Shown here one piece after another: positions 49,546 through 61,350 of a DNA stretch of 64,000 nucleotides. Position 1 is the first letter of the stretch. Each line of letters begins with the position of its first letter. The position numbers and the translations under genes are program-made. The stretch comes from Ostrinia nubilalis (lineage: Eukaryota; Arthropoda; Insecta; Lepidoptera; Crambidae): positions 4,938,001 to 5,002,000 of the forward strand of contig NC_087119.1 of assembly GCF_963855985.1 (NCBI RefSeq), in the 5' to 3' direction. A model generated the notes under the pieces. That model was not told where the DNA came from. It worked only from the letters and a program-made list of their open reading frames with translations, and searched no databases.

Positions 49546-52500
49546 TGTTACGACTTTTTACACGTTCGTCTCGCGTGTCTATTAATGTTTCTGTATGCTG
49601 AAACATTGAATAGCTACAGTGCAGGCTCTGCTTAGTGTTAGGCTCAATTAATTACTGTGCTGTGTGGAAGATTTTTGCCTCCTAAAACATTAATACAAAC
49701 AATTTTATCTCCTTACTACTACAGTTGAATCTATTTTAATAATATAAGACAAGATACACGTCACAGTCTTTTCCGCGTCAAATGTCTTTTCATGTTTGCG
49801 TTAAAAGCTATTTATAAACTAAAACGTAGATTTCACATATCCTTTGTAAGTATTATTTCAAGTGTTTACCAGACAAAGGATTAAACCGGGTTGAAATTCC
49901 GATGATGTCTATGAAAGTTTCAGTATTGTAAACATCGCGGGTATTATTATATTCTCATAAGCGAACACCGAGGAGATCGTTTGTACAGTCTGAGATTATG
50001 TAGTGGAAATGTTAGTTTTGCTTGCTGGTTAGTTGTAAACAATATGAAGCACTCCGTAATATACGTACTCCGCCTGTTTTGACGGCTGGCCCACGCAAAC
50101 TTCTGCTGAAAGCTATTTGGTTTCTAATTTTAAGGGTCCTGTAGAAAATCTGACATATCGGTATCAATTCATACTTACTTATTGTCACGTTCGGTTCTTA
50201 CTAGTAAGTAGATAAGGCGTCAGTTTTCAGAGTTCAATTCCGTAATAATTAAAAGCATGATATAGAATTTCAAAACAACAGCACCTAACTCCTACTACTG
50301 CTAAGGACATATCCTATTAAGTTGTCTTGATCTTTCGACATTATCGAAAGATTGGACAAAACGTTAAATACTCGAGAATTCTGAGAGGCAGAACATAAAA
50401 TCCAAATCCAAAATGTTCAATTCGCATTGTGTCACTATTTACTAATGCCCAAAGTCATTTAATCAACATCATCAATACTTAGCGGTAATTGAAGTCCCCA
50501 GCCGCATTTGTCAGTGGCAATTTACGTCTGTATAGACTAATCTCAGAATGGGATGTTGATACGGCTCGCATGAATAGCTAGTCCAATCAACGTGCCGGAA
50601 TTATGGGCTTGCTACTAATCACATTTGTAGTAAGCAGGTATGATTGATAATTAGGACAGGATCCTGTACTATTTATTTAATTTAAATTAAAGAAAGTTTT
50701 CTCTTTTACATACATTGTGTACATTTCCATCAAACATCTTTTTTACGATAACCGTTTAGTTACTAAATCAATCTACTTTGTATATTTTATAAGAATGTTT
50801 ACATGTTCAAATTGTAGTTTCCGCAACATCTTGATAATTCATACAGTCCATCCATTCAATGGAAATCGTTTTATCCTCATTGAATCATAAATTGTGACAT
50901 TATAAACAAAAAATATAAAATAGACGAACACGGAGCTAGTACAGCGGAGAAGATACAAGCATCATCACACTCACGGGTGTAATCGTGACGCACACGGTCC
51001 GGAATTCAACCTTAACATTGCTGCAGATGAGCGTTGTACACACCACGATTTAAATATAACTTCGCGTCTGTACAGATGTGGCGAACTCTCATTGAGATCA
51101 TATCAATACAATATAGGCCGTATGCGGGTGCGGGAAGAGCGATCGCCCGCACGCGCCACGTGATCCGCACTCGGCCACTGGGTTACTCGCGCCATATACA
51201 GCGGGAGTGTGCTGTAATCACAATTTAAAAAAATATATATTTGGCAATCGTCGACGCCGACAACTTTCCAACATCGTCCGTTCCTGCTTTTATGTCATGG
51301 CTGCTGATGCGGTCAACATGACAACACTTTTCACCGCTTGTCTGACAATGTACATTTTCGACAGGCACAGGTGCCGATTGGATTCGATCGACTTTATTAC
51401 TGGTTATCACATGTAGAGCTATCGCTTATGATAACATGTGAAATGCCTATCTACATACTTATTTTGTGATAAGTAATTATTGTAATTTTAATAAGAGACT
51501 TGTCAATCGGTCCCTAGTTTGAAACTAGTAAATATCACATATCGTCCATAGAGCATGCACAACGCCGTATATCTTAATGGAATATCCAACTACTTTTTCT
51601 CATATAAACGAGGTAAAATTTTTATTGTCTCGTTTACTGTCTCGTGCCCTAGCCACGATTCTAAGAATGAGGATGCTACAACTATGTATTACATTCTTAG
51701 AGGCTTTTCGACCCCATGCCAGGGTGGATACAGTGACTATATCATGAGGAAATTATTCACCTCACCTAAATACACCTCTTAAGATTTACAAAACAGAGAG
51801 CAATCAACCAGTGTGTATTATTGACTATTGATTTGATGACATTTGCCGAGGTTATCGAAGCCGAGGGTGCATCAATTAATCCCGTCTCAATCCCCTCCCG
51901 GTAGTGGCGGGTGCTTGATACATCTCACTAGGGGGTGTATGTGCTTATTGATCGTGTATTAGCCTCGAGTGGGGAATCCTCTCCACTCCTGCCAATTGAC
52001 CCACGTTTTGAGTTTTTATGATTTAATTAGATACCCAAATTTAAATATGAGCGAATATTCGCATTGGGGATTATGTATTAATTAAATCCCGGAGCGGATT
52101 AACATTCATTTACTACTCTAATGATTTCGATGAATTCCCAAATATACTAATGCAATCCTGATGGATTGCGACCGGGTCGATGACCAGTAAGCCTCATATT
52201 AATTACTGAGCCTGCATTTTCACATTCTATTTCGAGTATAATAAACGACAAATAACCGGACGATATGAGTGCGCGTGGAAAATAGCGCCGTAATGCTAGG
52301 TTTGCGGCTGCACACAAAGCTGGCTCAATTGAGTGTGACATCTATTGCATGCCGCGGCGATCCAGTGGCGGCCGGACACCTTGTTGGTACACCACAAATG
52401 TGTGACATATTTCGGATGTTCAATTAATACATTCCGGATTGTCACGTCGCGGTATTCACGTCATGGTCAAATGATTTCTACATTGCCGTGCTGTGATGTG

Positions 52501-54571
52501 ACATCGACATTACAACGGCGAGGAACATAAGTTATTTATACCTGGAAATCTAGCTAGCTTAGTTAATATCTTAATGAGCAAGTTCATTAAATCTTATAAA
52601 GAAAAATTTTAATAACTTTCAGTAAAAGCAAGCTCAAAGCTTTGCTAAGTGAATGAAGCAGAGATGCGCGCGTTATTATTGCGGATTGGTTTCACTAATT
52701 CGCGCCAAGATTATTATCTAACGTTAGCAAAACTCCTGGCCGGTAAGATCTTCTTTATAGGTACGCTAATAGAAAGTGTGGTTTATTTCCCACTTTGTAC
52801 AGGTTTACAATATAAATGTCGGTGGTTTTGTTATGAAATAGGCATTACACATCTGGAAAAATAAACCGAGTTAAATAATTGGTCTCGATGCTGTCGAGTG
52901 GACTTTTATTACATGGATGAACTGAATGTATCTTGAATGGGTGTGAAACGGATACAACATGACAAGGAAATAACAATAGAGAAAGGGATTTCCGCACGTC
53001 CATATCAATTGGCTACAGATCGCGGTCGTCACGCTTTTACTTGGGCCACATGCCTGCGACCCTGCAATTACGCGCCTTCGTTTTCTTATTTCTCCTTTCG
53101 TAAAGATCTATGGACAATATGGACATCTATAGAATTAATCATCAATTTGCTTACTTCATCAGAATATTACCCGTTAGAGTCCCGTAGAAACCGAGTACGT
53201 CTGTTACATTTGTAATTAGAAAATTTCATGAGGTACCTATTATTCTGTAATTTACTAACTTCTGCCGCTAACTTATTTATTAAGAACTGAAATTTTAACA
53301 TTTGACACATGCAGGTGTTTATTGAAATAGTTTGATGCAATATCTGTGTTGGGAGAAACGAATCGATTAGTCTCTAGAGCATTTGAAACTTAGATGCTTT
53401 CTAAATCGACCTTTAGCATTGAAAACTTTCTTAAGTTTTCCTTCGAAGTTTTGTTCTGAGAGATGATTTAAGATAATGTAAGCAGTTTACTTTATTTGTT
53501 CTAAGATATTGGCTGAAAATATTCTGACGTCCGTGACTTCGATCGTATTTAAATTTTCACGGTTCCCCCTTAAGCAATCAGGGAATCGATAGGGCGGGCG
53601 GCTTCGTTTGAGAGTCGCGCCCGATGTCACGGAACACTGGCTCCTGCTCGCGCCGCCTTCCAACCTTAGGCACACCACGTGCTCGAATACTCGAATATTA
53701 TTTTTAATCTTCACTCTACCAAAAAATAACTGTGTACAGCACAGCGTCCCACGGAGCTAACTCATCTGTCGTATCCAATATCAATAGATGAATCATTTTG
53801 TGTACTAAAATGTGATTTGTCCTAGCAAAAAAAGTCGAGTGTGGTGTAAAAACTTTAGGATTCTATTTCATAGAGACTTGTTTGACATAGACAATTAAAT
53901 TGACGTGGGAGAGTATTGAGTACCGTCTTAAAATCGTTTGCAAGTATATACTTAATGTTATGTTATAAAATTGTAAACTAATGGCCTTATATTATGCTCG
54001 TACTTTGCGCTTAAACAACTTTATTCCCTTTATTTACTTCAACTCATGGAGCATGCCTATAAATCTCATTACGAACAATTTCCACTGCAATCACTCTAGA
54101 GTGCAGTTACTCTGATACACGGCCCAACCTTACTCATACAATTTGTTGCCATCGTAAGTCTATTACAACATAATGCAATCATAAACCTCTGGTAGAGCTA
54201 AATACATCACAGTACATACAAATGGGACGTGTCATATTTTCCGACTCATTGCAGGAGGCTTTTATTACCAGGGGTTTATTATATTTGGGTCGCCGGTTCA
54301 CCCTTTTTCCGTAACATTTAGGCACGATTAAATTATCTTGATAAAAAAATCTCAACTTTATGAATGGCCGCCCTACTATCTTTTATATCTTCGCACGGGG
54401 GAACTTTTCAAGATTTTGACCTCTTGCTCGTACTGCGTTTACTTTTTAAAAAAGATGTAACCCAAGGAAGTGGAGCGGTATTTTTTATGAGTCTTGCCTT
54501 AATTATTGAAACTTATTGGTTATTTAATCATCTTCTAATACTTGTATATTCTGATATTGCATGGTAGTAAT

Positions 54572-55065
54572 ACCAGGCCTGTTCATCTCCGCGAGTTTAC
54601 ATCGAAAACAAAACACGCACGATGGCCCACCTACAGGATACTATTCGACAAGGCCTCACATACGAGCGAACATTGACTCACATACGCGTATTCTTGTGTA
54701 TGATGGAAGAAAATAAAGAAAATGGTGTACTAAATACTGTGCAGTATTTAACTGCCTAAATAATAATAAAAACACATAATGTACTTTTTTAAGTTGTCTC
54801 AAGACACTGAGAGGTAAATAAGTAGTTAATATTATTCATGCTAAATCATGTATTTCCTCCGCCATTTTCCGCAGTTCGGCACCTCACGTCACATCATTTT
54901 ACCGAAGTCAGCCCTATAGCTTCGGCGCAGTGCCGATTACTGACGTTTGTCAACAAAATGGTGCTTGACTCTTGAGACAGGCTAAATTACACCATATTGT
55001 TAATGACATTGAGCATACATTTTTTTAAATACCTTCGCGAAGTAAAACTTCTGTACGTAGTACTT
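54572..55065 (+). mobile_element. Interspersed repeat, copy 1 (THAP-like fragment inside)
   Basis: It begins ACCAGGCCTGTTCATCTCCG and matches the copy at 63528 almost base for base through CTTCGCG. Around 54735-54815 one frame reads WCTKYCAVFNCLNNNKNT and, after a one-base shift, YFFKLSQDTER, followed by GTAAAT. This resembles the start of a THAP zinc finger (C-x4-C, then FFxLPxDxxR) ending at a donor, as in THAP-bearing DNA transposons. The likeness is partial and the frame is broken. Confidence 0.7.
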
Positions 55066-56785
55066 ATTATTATTATTCTGTGGTAATGCCTATGTATCAT
55101 CACATATACTACACCTAGTTACAGCCACAACTCCGTAATTTACACCGTAAATTGACGTAATCCTGTTAGACCTTAAAACTGCCAGTAAATTATTGATTAA
55201 ATGTTTTGAATTAGTTTTAATTTGATTGCCGCAATCATTTAAACGGGGTAACCTAACCAGAATAATACATCAGTCCTAACCGCGGTAATCCTTTGTCAAT
55301 ACGCCACCGCGCAGTCACGTACGGACGACGGCACAACAAGGTAAACATGGTATCTTATACAGTTGTGATAAGAGCGTTTTTGCAACAAAAATGTGTAGTC
55401 TGTTGTGCTGTATTGTACCTTTCCGTCGCGTGGACATTAGTTATAGCTCAATGACCCAAACCAACCGGTCGTGCTACTGATAACAACTCCAATTAGTTAC
55501 TGATGCGTAATCGATCAGACCGCTCACTCTTCACGTCTTCAGAAATGAATTTCTTCGTTACAACTAGCTAATCGTTCCTCTATCCTCCTCTACATCACCA
55601 AATAGAAACAACAAATAAAACCTTCTGAGGAAATAGTTATCATTCAATTTTTAAATTAATGACACAAAATCATTTTAGAAATGTTTATGTTGTTCAACAA
55701 GCCATGAAACATTATGTAAGTGCACACAAATTATAGCAAAATCGCTGCTAGTTATTTTAATACCTCCGATACAAAACTCCGTACACGTGTTTATTCAAAA
55801 GTAGTCAACTGTTGGAAACTCCTGACAAGTTTAAAACTTGTGCACTGCTGAGTATTAGTTAAAATTGTCTAGTAAAAAGTTCTAAGAGTTTGTACACGGG
55901 TAAGAAAATCGGTCGATTATGTAGAGTGCGTTGTATTTATTGGTTTAAAATGTTAAATTATACGTCGAGTGAGTAATTAGTAAAGCTTTTAATTAACCTC
56001 GAGAAACAAACATTGTTAACAGAGGTCTTCCGACTCAACAAGTTGCGCCGCGATCCCGTCTTGTCGTAACTTAATGTGTTGTGCATCGTTCGCTTAATAG
56101 TATTACCACGGCGCACGAACGCCACGTATACTAAGTAATGTGGTGGTCTTTAGTGCCATCGTGTTTCACTTCTCGACGTGGATTATCGCTTTCGTCTCTT
56201 TTCAAACTTACACCAAGGTTATGTATAAAATTAAGGGCTGGTTTTACCATCGTCGGATAACTTTTATCTGAAAAATAAACTTGTCATTTTGACATATTTC
56301 CCATACTGAAACTGTCAATGTGCCAGTTATACCAGGAGTTATTCTCGGATAAAAGTTTGGTCGAATCGGGCCTAAAGCATTTACTCGTACCTTTACAATA
56401 TTCAAAACAAATGCAACATTTTTTTATATAAACTATCGGGTCAGGTTTCAAGAATCTTAAATTTAAATAGATTTTAACGTTAGCGGGATCTGTATTGAAA
56501 AACTTCACACACATGTAAACATAAACGCTGCTATAACATTATGTTTGTGGTAAATTAGTGACGAAAACTTTGTTTGAAAATTAGTGCTACTTGCTCTAGC
56601 AAGCAATTTTATTTTATTAATTATTACGAAATATTATGGAGACAAATAACTAGGCATTCCTTTGACGTCAAGACTGATCCCCTTACAAACTGTAGTCCAT
56701 ACTCTTGACAAGGTAATTAATATTACAATGTATTTTAATGACTAAACAAGCCTCGCATGCAGCACCCTCAGATATGGGTCTTGCG

Positions 56786-57806
56786 TAGGGTTTCTGCTCG
56801 AGCTTTCTCGAACTCGAGAAAACTCGAGAAATTTGGCTTCATTCGAGACGAGAAAAAAATTACCGGAGCTCGAGAATTCTCGAGTTCCGATTTTGAAGCT
56901 TTAATATTCTTGAAAGCCTATTTTCTTAGACAAAAGTAAGTTTTTTATTATTTAATAGGTCAACGTTGCTTTTAGACTGGCATAGTCTTTCATTTTTTAA
57001 CTGATTTGATTTGCAAGTAATGATCTCAATCGAAACTAAGTAATAATGTTCACCAACGAGTATGCTATATTTATTATGTATGTTTAATCTGACTGATTTA
57101 AAGACTGAAAAATTTGTTAACTAGACAGTTACCTTACCTAACAGACGTTAGGTTAGGTACTCGTGCCTCCTCGTAAAGTTTATTCAAGTCGTTATCTGTA
57201 AGAAATTTAAAAAATAATTAAAAAGTTTTTTTGTTCATAAAAAATACTATTTATTTATTTATTTAAGGACAGCTAATAAGACATACACAATTAACTGGAA
57301 AAAACATTGAAAACAGTACGTGTTTATAGTGTAGCCTTAATTAAAAGCTGCCACGACATGTGCATAGATTGCGTGGAAGCGTAGTATCGACTAAAGTTTA
57401 AAAAAAATGAAAATTTATTTATTTATTTATCGTAATTTTGCTATTTGGACTTGTGTTCTTTAGAAAACAAGTGATTCAATTGTAGCTCCAGATTTTTATT
57501 GTTATTTATCCTTAAAGTACACGCGACTTTATGACTTTTGTTATGATTATTATTAAATAATTATTATGAAAGAAGATTTTATTTTTTGTTTATTTCCTTA
57601 CCAAAATAAGTGGTACTAAATTCTAATATTGATTGTTGTGCATAAAAGTAGGTATATTAGATTAAAAAAACCTGTGTTTTTATTAAATTTCAACCGATTT
57701 CAGCAGTTTTTATTAAAAGACTCGAGACCCGAGAAAACTCGAGACTTTGGCCTCGAGAATTCTCGAAACTCGAGAAAAAAAATAGGTCGAGAAATCAGAA
57801 ACCCTA
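56786..57806. mobile_element. Compact hAT-like element with 8-bp target duplication
   Basis: GTCTTGCG occurs at 56778-56785 and 57807-57814, exactly outside TAGGGTTTCTG and CAGAAACCCTA, an 11-bp perfect inverted repeat. An 8-bp duplication is the hAT rule. Both subterminal regions are built of CTCGAGAA / TTCTCGAG repeats. The AT-rich interior (about 1 kb) has no transposase, so it is non-autonomous. Confidence 0.9.
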
Positions 57807-58629
57807 GTCTTGCGTGAACGATTTTGTGAGTTTGAGAATGATAATTTAATTTAGCTTAACTGGAATTACGTTGCTGCATTTTTTGGCATGAATTATAAAA
57901 TTATGAAGTTTCAGCGGTGATGCTCCGCAATTTCCAGCGCGAAATATCCAATTAGTAGACGTAAACTCCGCGCACCTTCGCGGCATTGACAGCGCTCGAC
58001 GGCCGTATTTCCGCCTGTTTCCGCTCCATTCTTCTCGGCTCGACTCGTTGATTTTCATGCGGCTGTGGTTTCTATCCTCTTTTATAGAGGTGGGAATAGT
58101 AGGGCAACGAAGAGGAGAAAAAATATTTTCAACTTTAAGCCATACTGACCTCATTCAACGACGAAATGATGTACCCTATATTTTTATACTTGGCTGTACG
58201 TGAAGGGTGCTGTTATTTTGGTCAATCTGAAAAAAGAGTGCGATTCAGTATCCTGCCCTATATGTACGAGTAGCTCTAGCTCTGGCCATTCCTGTAGATA
58301 TCTCGTTTATTCTATCCTCGTCGGAATCCGCTTTATTTAACGTGCTATGAAAAGCTTTTCAATAAAACCTATCTGCTGTCTATTCAATAGGGTTTTAGAT
58401 GGACGCTTTTATTTATCTGGTGTCAGGATGTAATTGGATGTCGTGTCATGTAAAATCTAGGTGACGAGAACAAAAGCCTGCCATGTGTGTTCTTAATTGC
58501 AGCGGTACAAAATATACAGCTCTTTGATCCACATTTCCCTGTGCCTAGCATAAAAGATAAACAGACTAGCTTAGTATGTGGTTGTTGAGAAGTATCGTAG
58601 GCATTAACGTATTGTTTCTTTTTGTGCAG

Positions 58630-58702
58630 ACGCATCCAACTCGGACCCGGGCGCGAGTGTCACTGTGGCGAGCCCGGGAAAGCAACGCCGGGGCTTCAGC
58701 TC
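58630..58702 (+). CDS. Shared internal exon of the SH3 gene
   Basis: The acceptor TTTCTTTTTGTGCAG is excellent and the donor is TC|GTAAGT. The 73-nt exon enters in phase 1 and leaves in phase 2. Read after the SH3 exon it gives D-ASNSDPGASVTVASPGKQRRGFSS, a serine-rich linker with a basic KQRR. It is GC-rich against AT-rich flanks. All four candidate first exons upstream and the SH3 exon end in the phase it needs, so it appears to be the common downstream acceptor. A MITE begins 21 bp after the donor. The next exon lies beyond the window. Confidence 0.8.
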
Positions 58703-58723
58703 GTAAGTCTCTATTTACATTAA

Positions 58724-58826
58724 GGCTGAGTTGCACCACCTAACTTTGACCGTAACTTTGACGTTAATCGGTGTTTTTGTAAGGAGTTTGACGTTTGTTA
58801 GTTAAAGTAAAATGGTGCAACCCAGC
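58724..58826. mobile_element. Short MITE with GGCTGAGTTGCACCA ends, copy 2
   Basis: Same family as 13439: GGCTGAGTTGCACCACCTAA to ATGGTGCAACCCAGC, with CTAACTTTGACCGTAACTTT inside. It lies only 21 bp downstream of the 58702 splice donor. Confidence 0.85.
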
Positions 58827-58906
58827 TACAGTTTGGTCTATGTACGTACAGTCGGCAGCAGATCACAATTTCGTTTTTGTTGGAAAATAGAATTTATCAC
58901 AAGTGT

Positions 58907-59742
58907 GTATATGTCGCAGTCGGATTGTATAATCCGCCGTTTTACATTACCACTAGGCATTTTACATTACAGCTCTGTTTTGTAATACGGCGGTTCAACG
59001 TTTAGGCGGATTGTCATTGCGATACGTTCTTCAATACGGCGGCCCACGTTTAGCCGCATCGTACTACTACAGATTGTAGGGTGACCATACTTACAAGATA
59101 AAACAATGTTTAATGAAAATAAATTTTAATAAGACAGATTTTAAGAATTATTACCTTCGTTACTGTATACTAAATAATATATTTGGCTTCAGTATTTTTT
59201 TTACTTATTTATAAATCACAAGGGATAGCCATCTAAAAAAAAGTAACTCAAAACAATTAGACTTTTCTAAACATTTTAAGAATTAATTAGATATTTGGCT
59301 TTAGTCTTTTTTAGACATTAAAAATGATCAAAGGGAACAGGTAACTCAAAACTATAAAGTTTTAGTCATTTTTTCTGGGTTATTTTTCTTTAAGATAAAA
59401 TTATCTTCACCGGCCACAGCCATGATTTCATATTTTTACACTAATAATATTGTGTAGGATTCCGCCGAACACCAGAATCCATAGCCACTTTGTCCGGCAG
59501 CGCCACGGTATTGAAAATAGGAACTAAAAACTGTCAAAGCGGCGGGTAATGACACGCTGTTTTACATTACGGCTAGCTGTATTGAAGAACGTTTGGCGCC
59601 GAATACATTCCGGCGGATTTTCATTCAGCCGTATTCAATCCGGCTAAACGTTAATCCGTCGTATTACAAAACAGAGCTGTAATGCAAAATGCCTAGCTGT
59701 AATGTAAAACAGCGGATTATACAATCTGACTGCGACATATAC
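58907..59742. mobile_element. Foldback element with GTATATGTCGCAGTC ends
   Basis: GTATATGTCGCAGTCGGATT continuing GTATAATCCGC on the left answers GCGGATTATACAATCTGACTGCGACATATAC on the right. The arms (about 150-180 bp) continue through ATGTAAAA and CTGTTTTGTAATACGGCGG / CGTCGTATTACAAAACAG. The centre is AT-rich, with a short internal duplication containing GTAACTCAAAAC (59240 and 59340). Confidence 0.85.
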
Positions 59743-59800
59743 ATTAGACTATAATATGCTAAAGTGTGATGCTTGATGTGCCGCCGCCCTGTACTGCGTA

Positions 59801-59821
59801 TTACACACACACACACACACA
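59801..59821. repeat. (AC)n microsatellite
   Basis: About ten AC units, interrupted only at the ends. Confidence 0.9.
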
Positions 59822-60182
59822 TAAAATATTACACCTGAATGATGAACTTTAATATTTTAGTTATTTACATAAAGAAGAATTGTATTTTCGACCAGTAAAA
59901 GCTCAATTGCGTCTCTCGCTTTAGATGAAATAAATATTCAATAACCTTCCGTCCTTCATAAATAGATCTATTTAAAACAGTTTTATCTGTGCACGTTGCT
60001 TCAAACAAATATTAGTACTGAAACGAGAACAAGAATACCTGTGCCGATTGCACATCATTATGTAATGTGCAACAAGCAAAAACAATTTCGTTATCTCATA
60101 TCTTGGAGGCGATTTGTCGTATCGTTAGTCATGTTTTTTATCTTGATTCTTGTGTTATATTTAATTTGTGCGCGATAAGCAG

Positions 60183-60187
60183 TCAGT
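60183..60187 (+). promoter_or_regulatory. Candidate Initiator (TCAGT) for first exon 60221
   Basis: TCAGTCG lies 36 bp before the ATG at 60221 within a GC-rich patch. An AGTTC sequence at 60213 fits a DPE but sits one base beyond the strict spacing. Confidence 0.35.
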
Positions 60188-60220
60188 CGTCGGTCGGGCG
60201 GGTCGCACGCGCAGTTCGGC

Positions 60221-60282
60221 ATGCAGCGGGAGAGGCACGCGCGAGCGCCCTGCGGCGCGGACGGCTGCTGCCGCTTCATCAG
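60221..60282 (+). CDS. Candidate alternative first coding exon 5
   Basis: ATGCAGCGGGAGAGG opens 20 codons, MQRERHARAPCGADGCCRFI, then AG and a weak donor (GTCTCA). It leaves in phase 2, the same as the 58702 donor, so it could join the next exon outside the window. It is GC-rich and arginine/cysteine-rich. The weak donor and the open overlapping frames in this GC patch lower confidence; a non-coding 5' UTR is the main alternative. Confidence 0.35.
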
Positions 60283-61301
60283 GTCTCATAGCACCTCACG
60301 TCTCCTCAGTCCTCAATCACTATGAGTGTTGCGTTGAACAATACCAAATTGTTCGTATGCTTGAGGAAAACCTACGCAGTTCCATTCAAATTTACGACCA
60401 TATAAAAAGTGAAGCATTCATGGTCATGTACGGTGTGCAAAAAGATTTGTAAAACAAAAAAAAAACGTTTTTTCTTGTAGTGGAAAAAGTTTAGGTGTGA
60501 CTAAATATCAACCAACGACTGTGACACTCCACATGGAATTCGCTTATTATTTAGTTTAATTTCGATCTGATTTTATTTAGAGTAGTTACGTTTTTTCTTA
60601 TTTAATACCTACTTAGTTTAACTAACATGTAGTACACGTACCTACCTACGATACTGTTTGTTGATTTTCAAGCCAGAATCTTTAAAGTTTCTTAAAACAA
60701 TATAACACTTTATAAACTTACGACAGCTTTTATATTCATGACTTGTAACCAAATAATCTGTTTAGCTAATGTCTACTAAATACCAAATTTTCTGATATCT
60801 GTAACTTTCTATGTAATTACGTCATCCAATCATTACAATCATTGATTTCTGATAAGCTAACAACTTTAGATTAAAATTCCAACGTTTATTTTATTTCAGC
60901 CAATTAAAATTTTCAGACTCAAACAGCTCTATTACGCAATAATTTTATTGAGTGTATTTTACGTCTTCTCCCGTTAAGCTGTCTGTCACCGTTTTGTCGC
61001 TCGTGCCGTTTGCCCGCGGCAGACTGGGCCATCGATCTCCTATCGCCGTATAATTGGGAACTCATACTTTGTGTATCACCTACATTTTTATGTCGCGTTT
61101 GCGTGTTGCCATATTCAAATTATCACTGTAATCTTAGCAACGATATCGCTCTACTACAACTCAATTATTAGCTCCTTCGACGTAGATAACAGATAACAGT
61201 ATTTGTGCAGCGTATTTATTTGCAAGCTGGAGGTGCGAGCGCTCACGCCGTCCGTCCAGCGAGCTGCGAGTTTGAGTGATGTGGAGCAACAACTGTGCTA
61301 G

Positions 61302-61335
61302 TCAGTTTCGTAGTTTCAATAATTATGTGGAGTCA
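61302..61335 (+). promoter_or_regulatory. Initiator plus DPE core promoter
   Basis: TCAGT at 61302-61306 places +1 at A61304. AGTCA at 61331-61335 is then at +28 to +32 and fits the DPE consensus (RGWYV) at the strict spacing. There is no TATA box. The DPE falls inside the first codons of the exon at 61325. Confidence 0.5.
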
Positions 61336-61350
61336 AGTGGTTTTCTCGAA
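61325..61350 (+). CDS. Candidate alternative first coding exon 6 (MWSQVVFS)
   Basis: ATG at 61325 opens eight codons, MWSQVVFS, then AA and a consensus donor, GTAAGT. It leaves in phase 2, as needed by the exon that follows 58702. The start lies 21 bp after the predicted transcription start. An upstream ATG at 61279 gives a longer frame (MWSNNCASQF...) ending in phase 0, but it precedes the Initiator and does not fit the phase. Confidence 0.5.

Larger units (their letters stand above)
8007..58629 (+). other. Very long intron (about 50.6 kb) with alternative first exons and nested transposons
   Basis: It is bounded by the donor G|GTAAGC at 8007 and the acceptor TTTCTTTTTGTGCAG ending at 58629. 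The flanking exons join in matching phase, giving ...GL-D-ASNSD. Inside lie four candidate alternative first exons, a candidate recursive splice site and most of the transposable elements listed here. Stretches with no separate entry (8007-9535, 10921-11221, 18281-19387, 23795-25560, 27943-30445, 34467-37639, 41767-42736, 48985-54571, 55070-56785) are AT-rich and show no gene I can support. Confidence 0.7.

Noticed and set aside
55681..55716. ATG-to-donor mini exon ending at TAT|GTAAGT
   Set aside because: The first ATG runs into a stop, and the later ATG gives phase 0, which does not fit the gene.
61279..61350. Longer first exon starting MWSNNCASQF
   Set aside because: It starts upstream of the predicted Initiator and leaves in phase 0, which does not match the phase-2 entry expected of the next exon.
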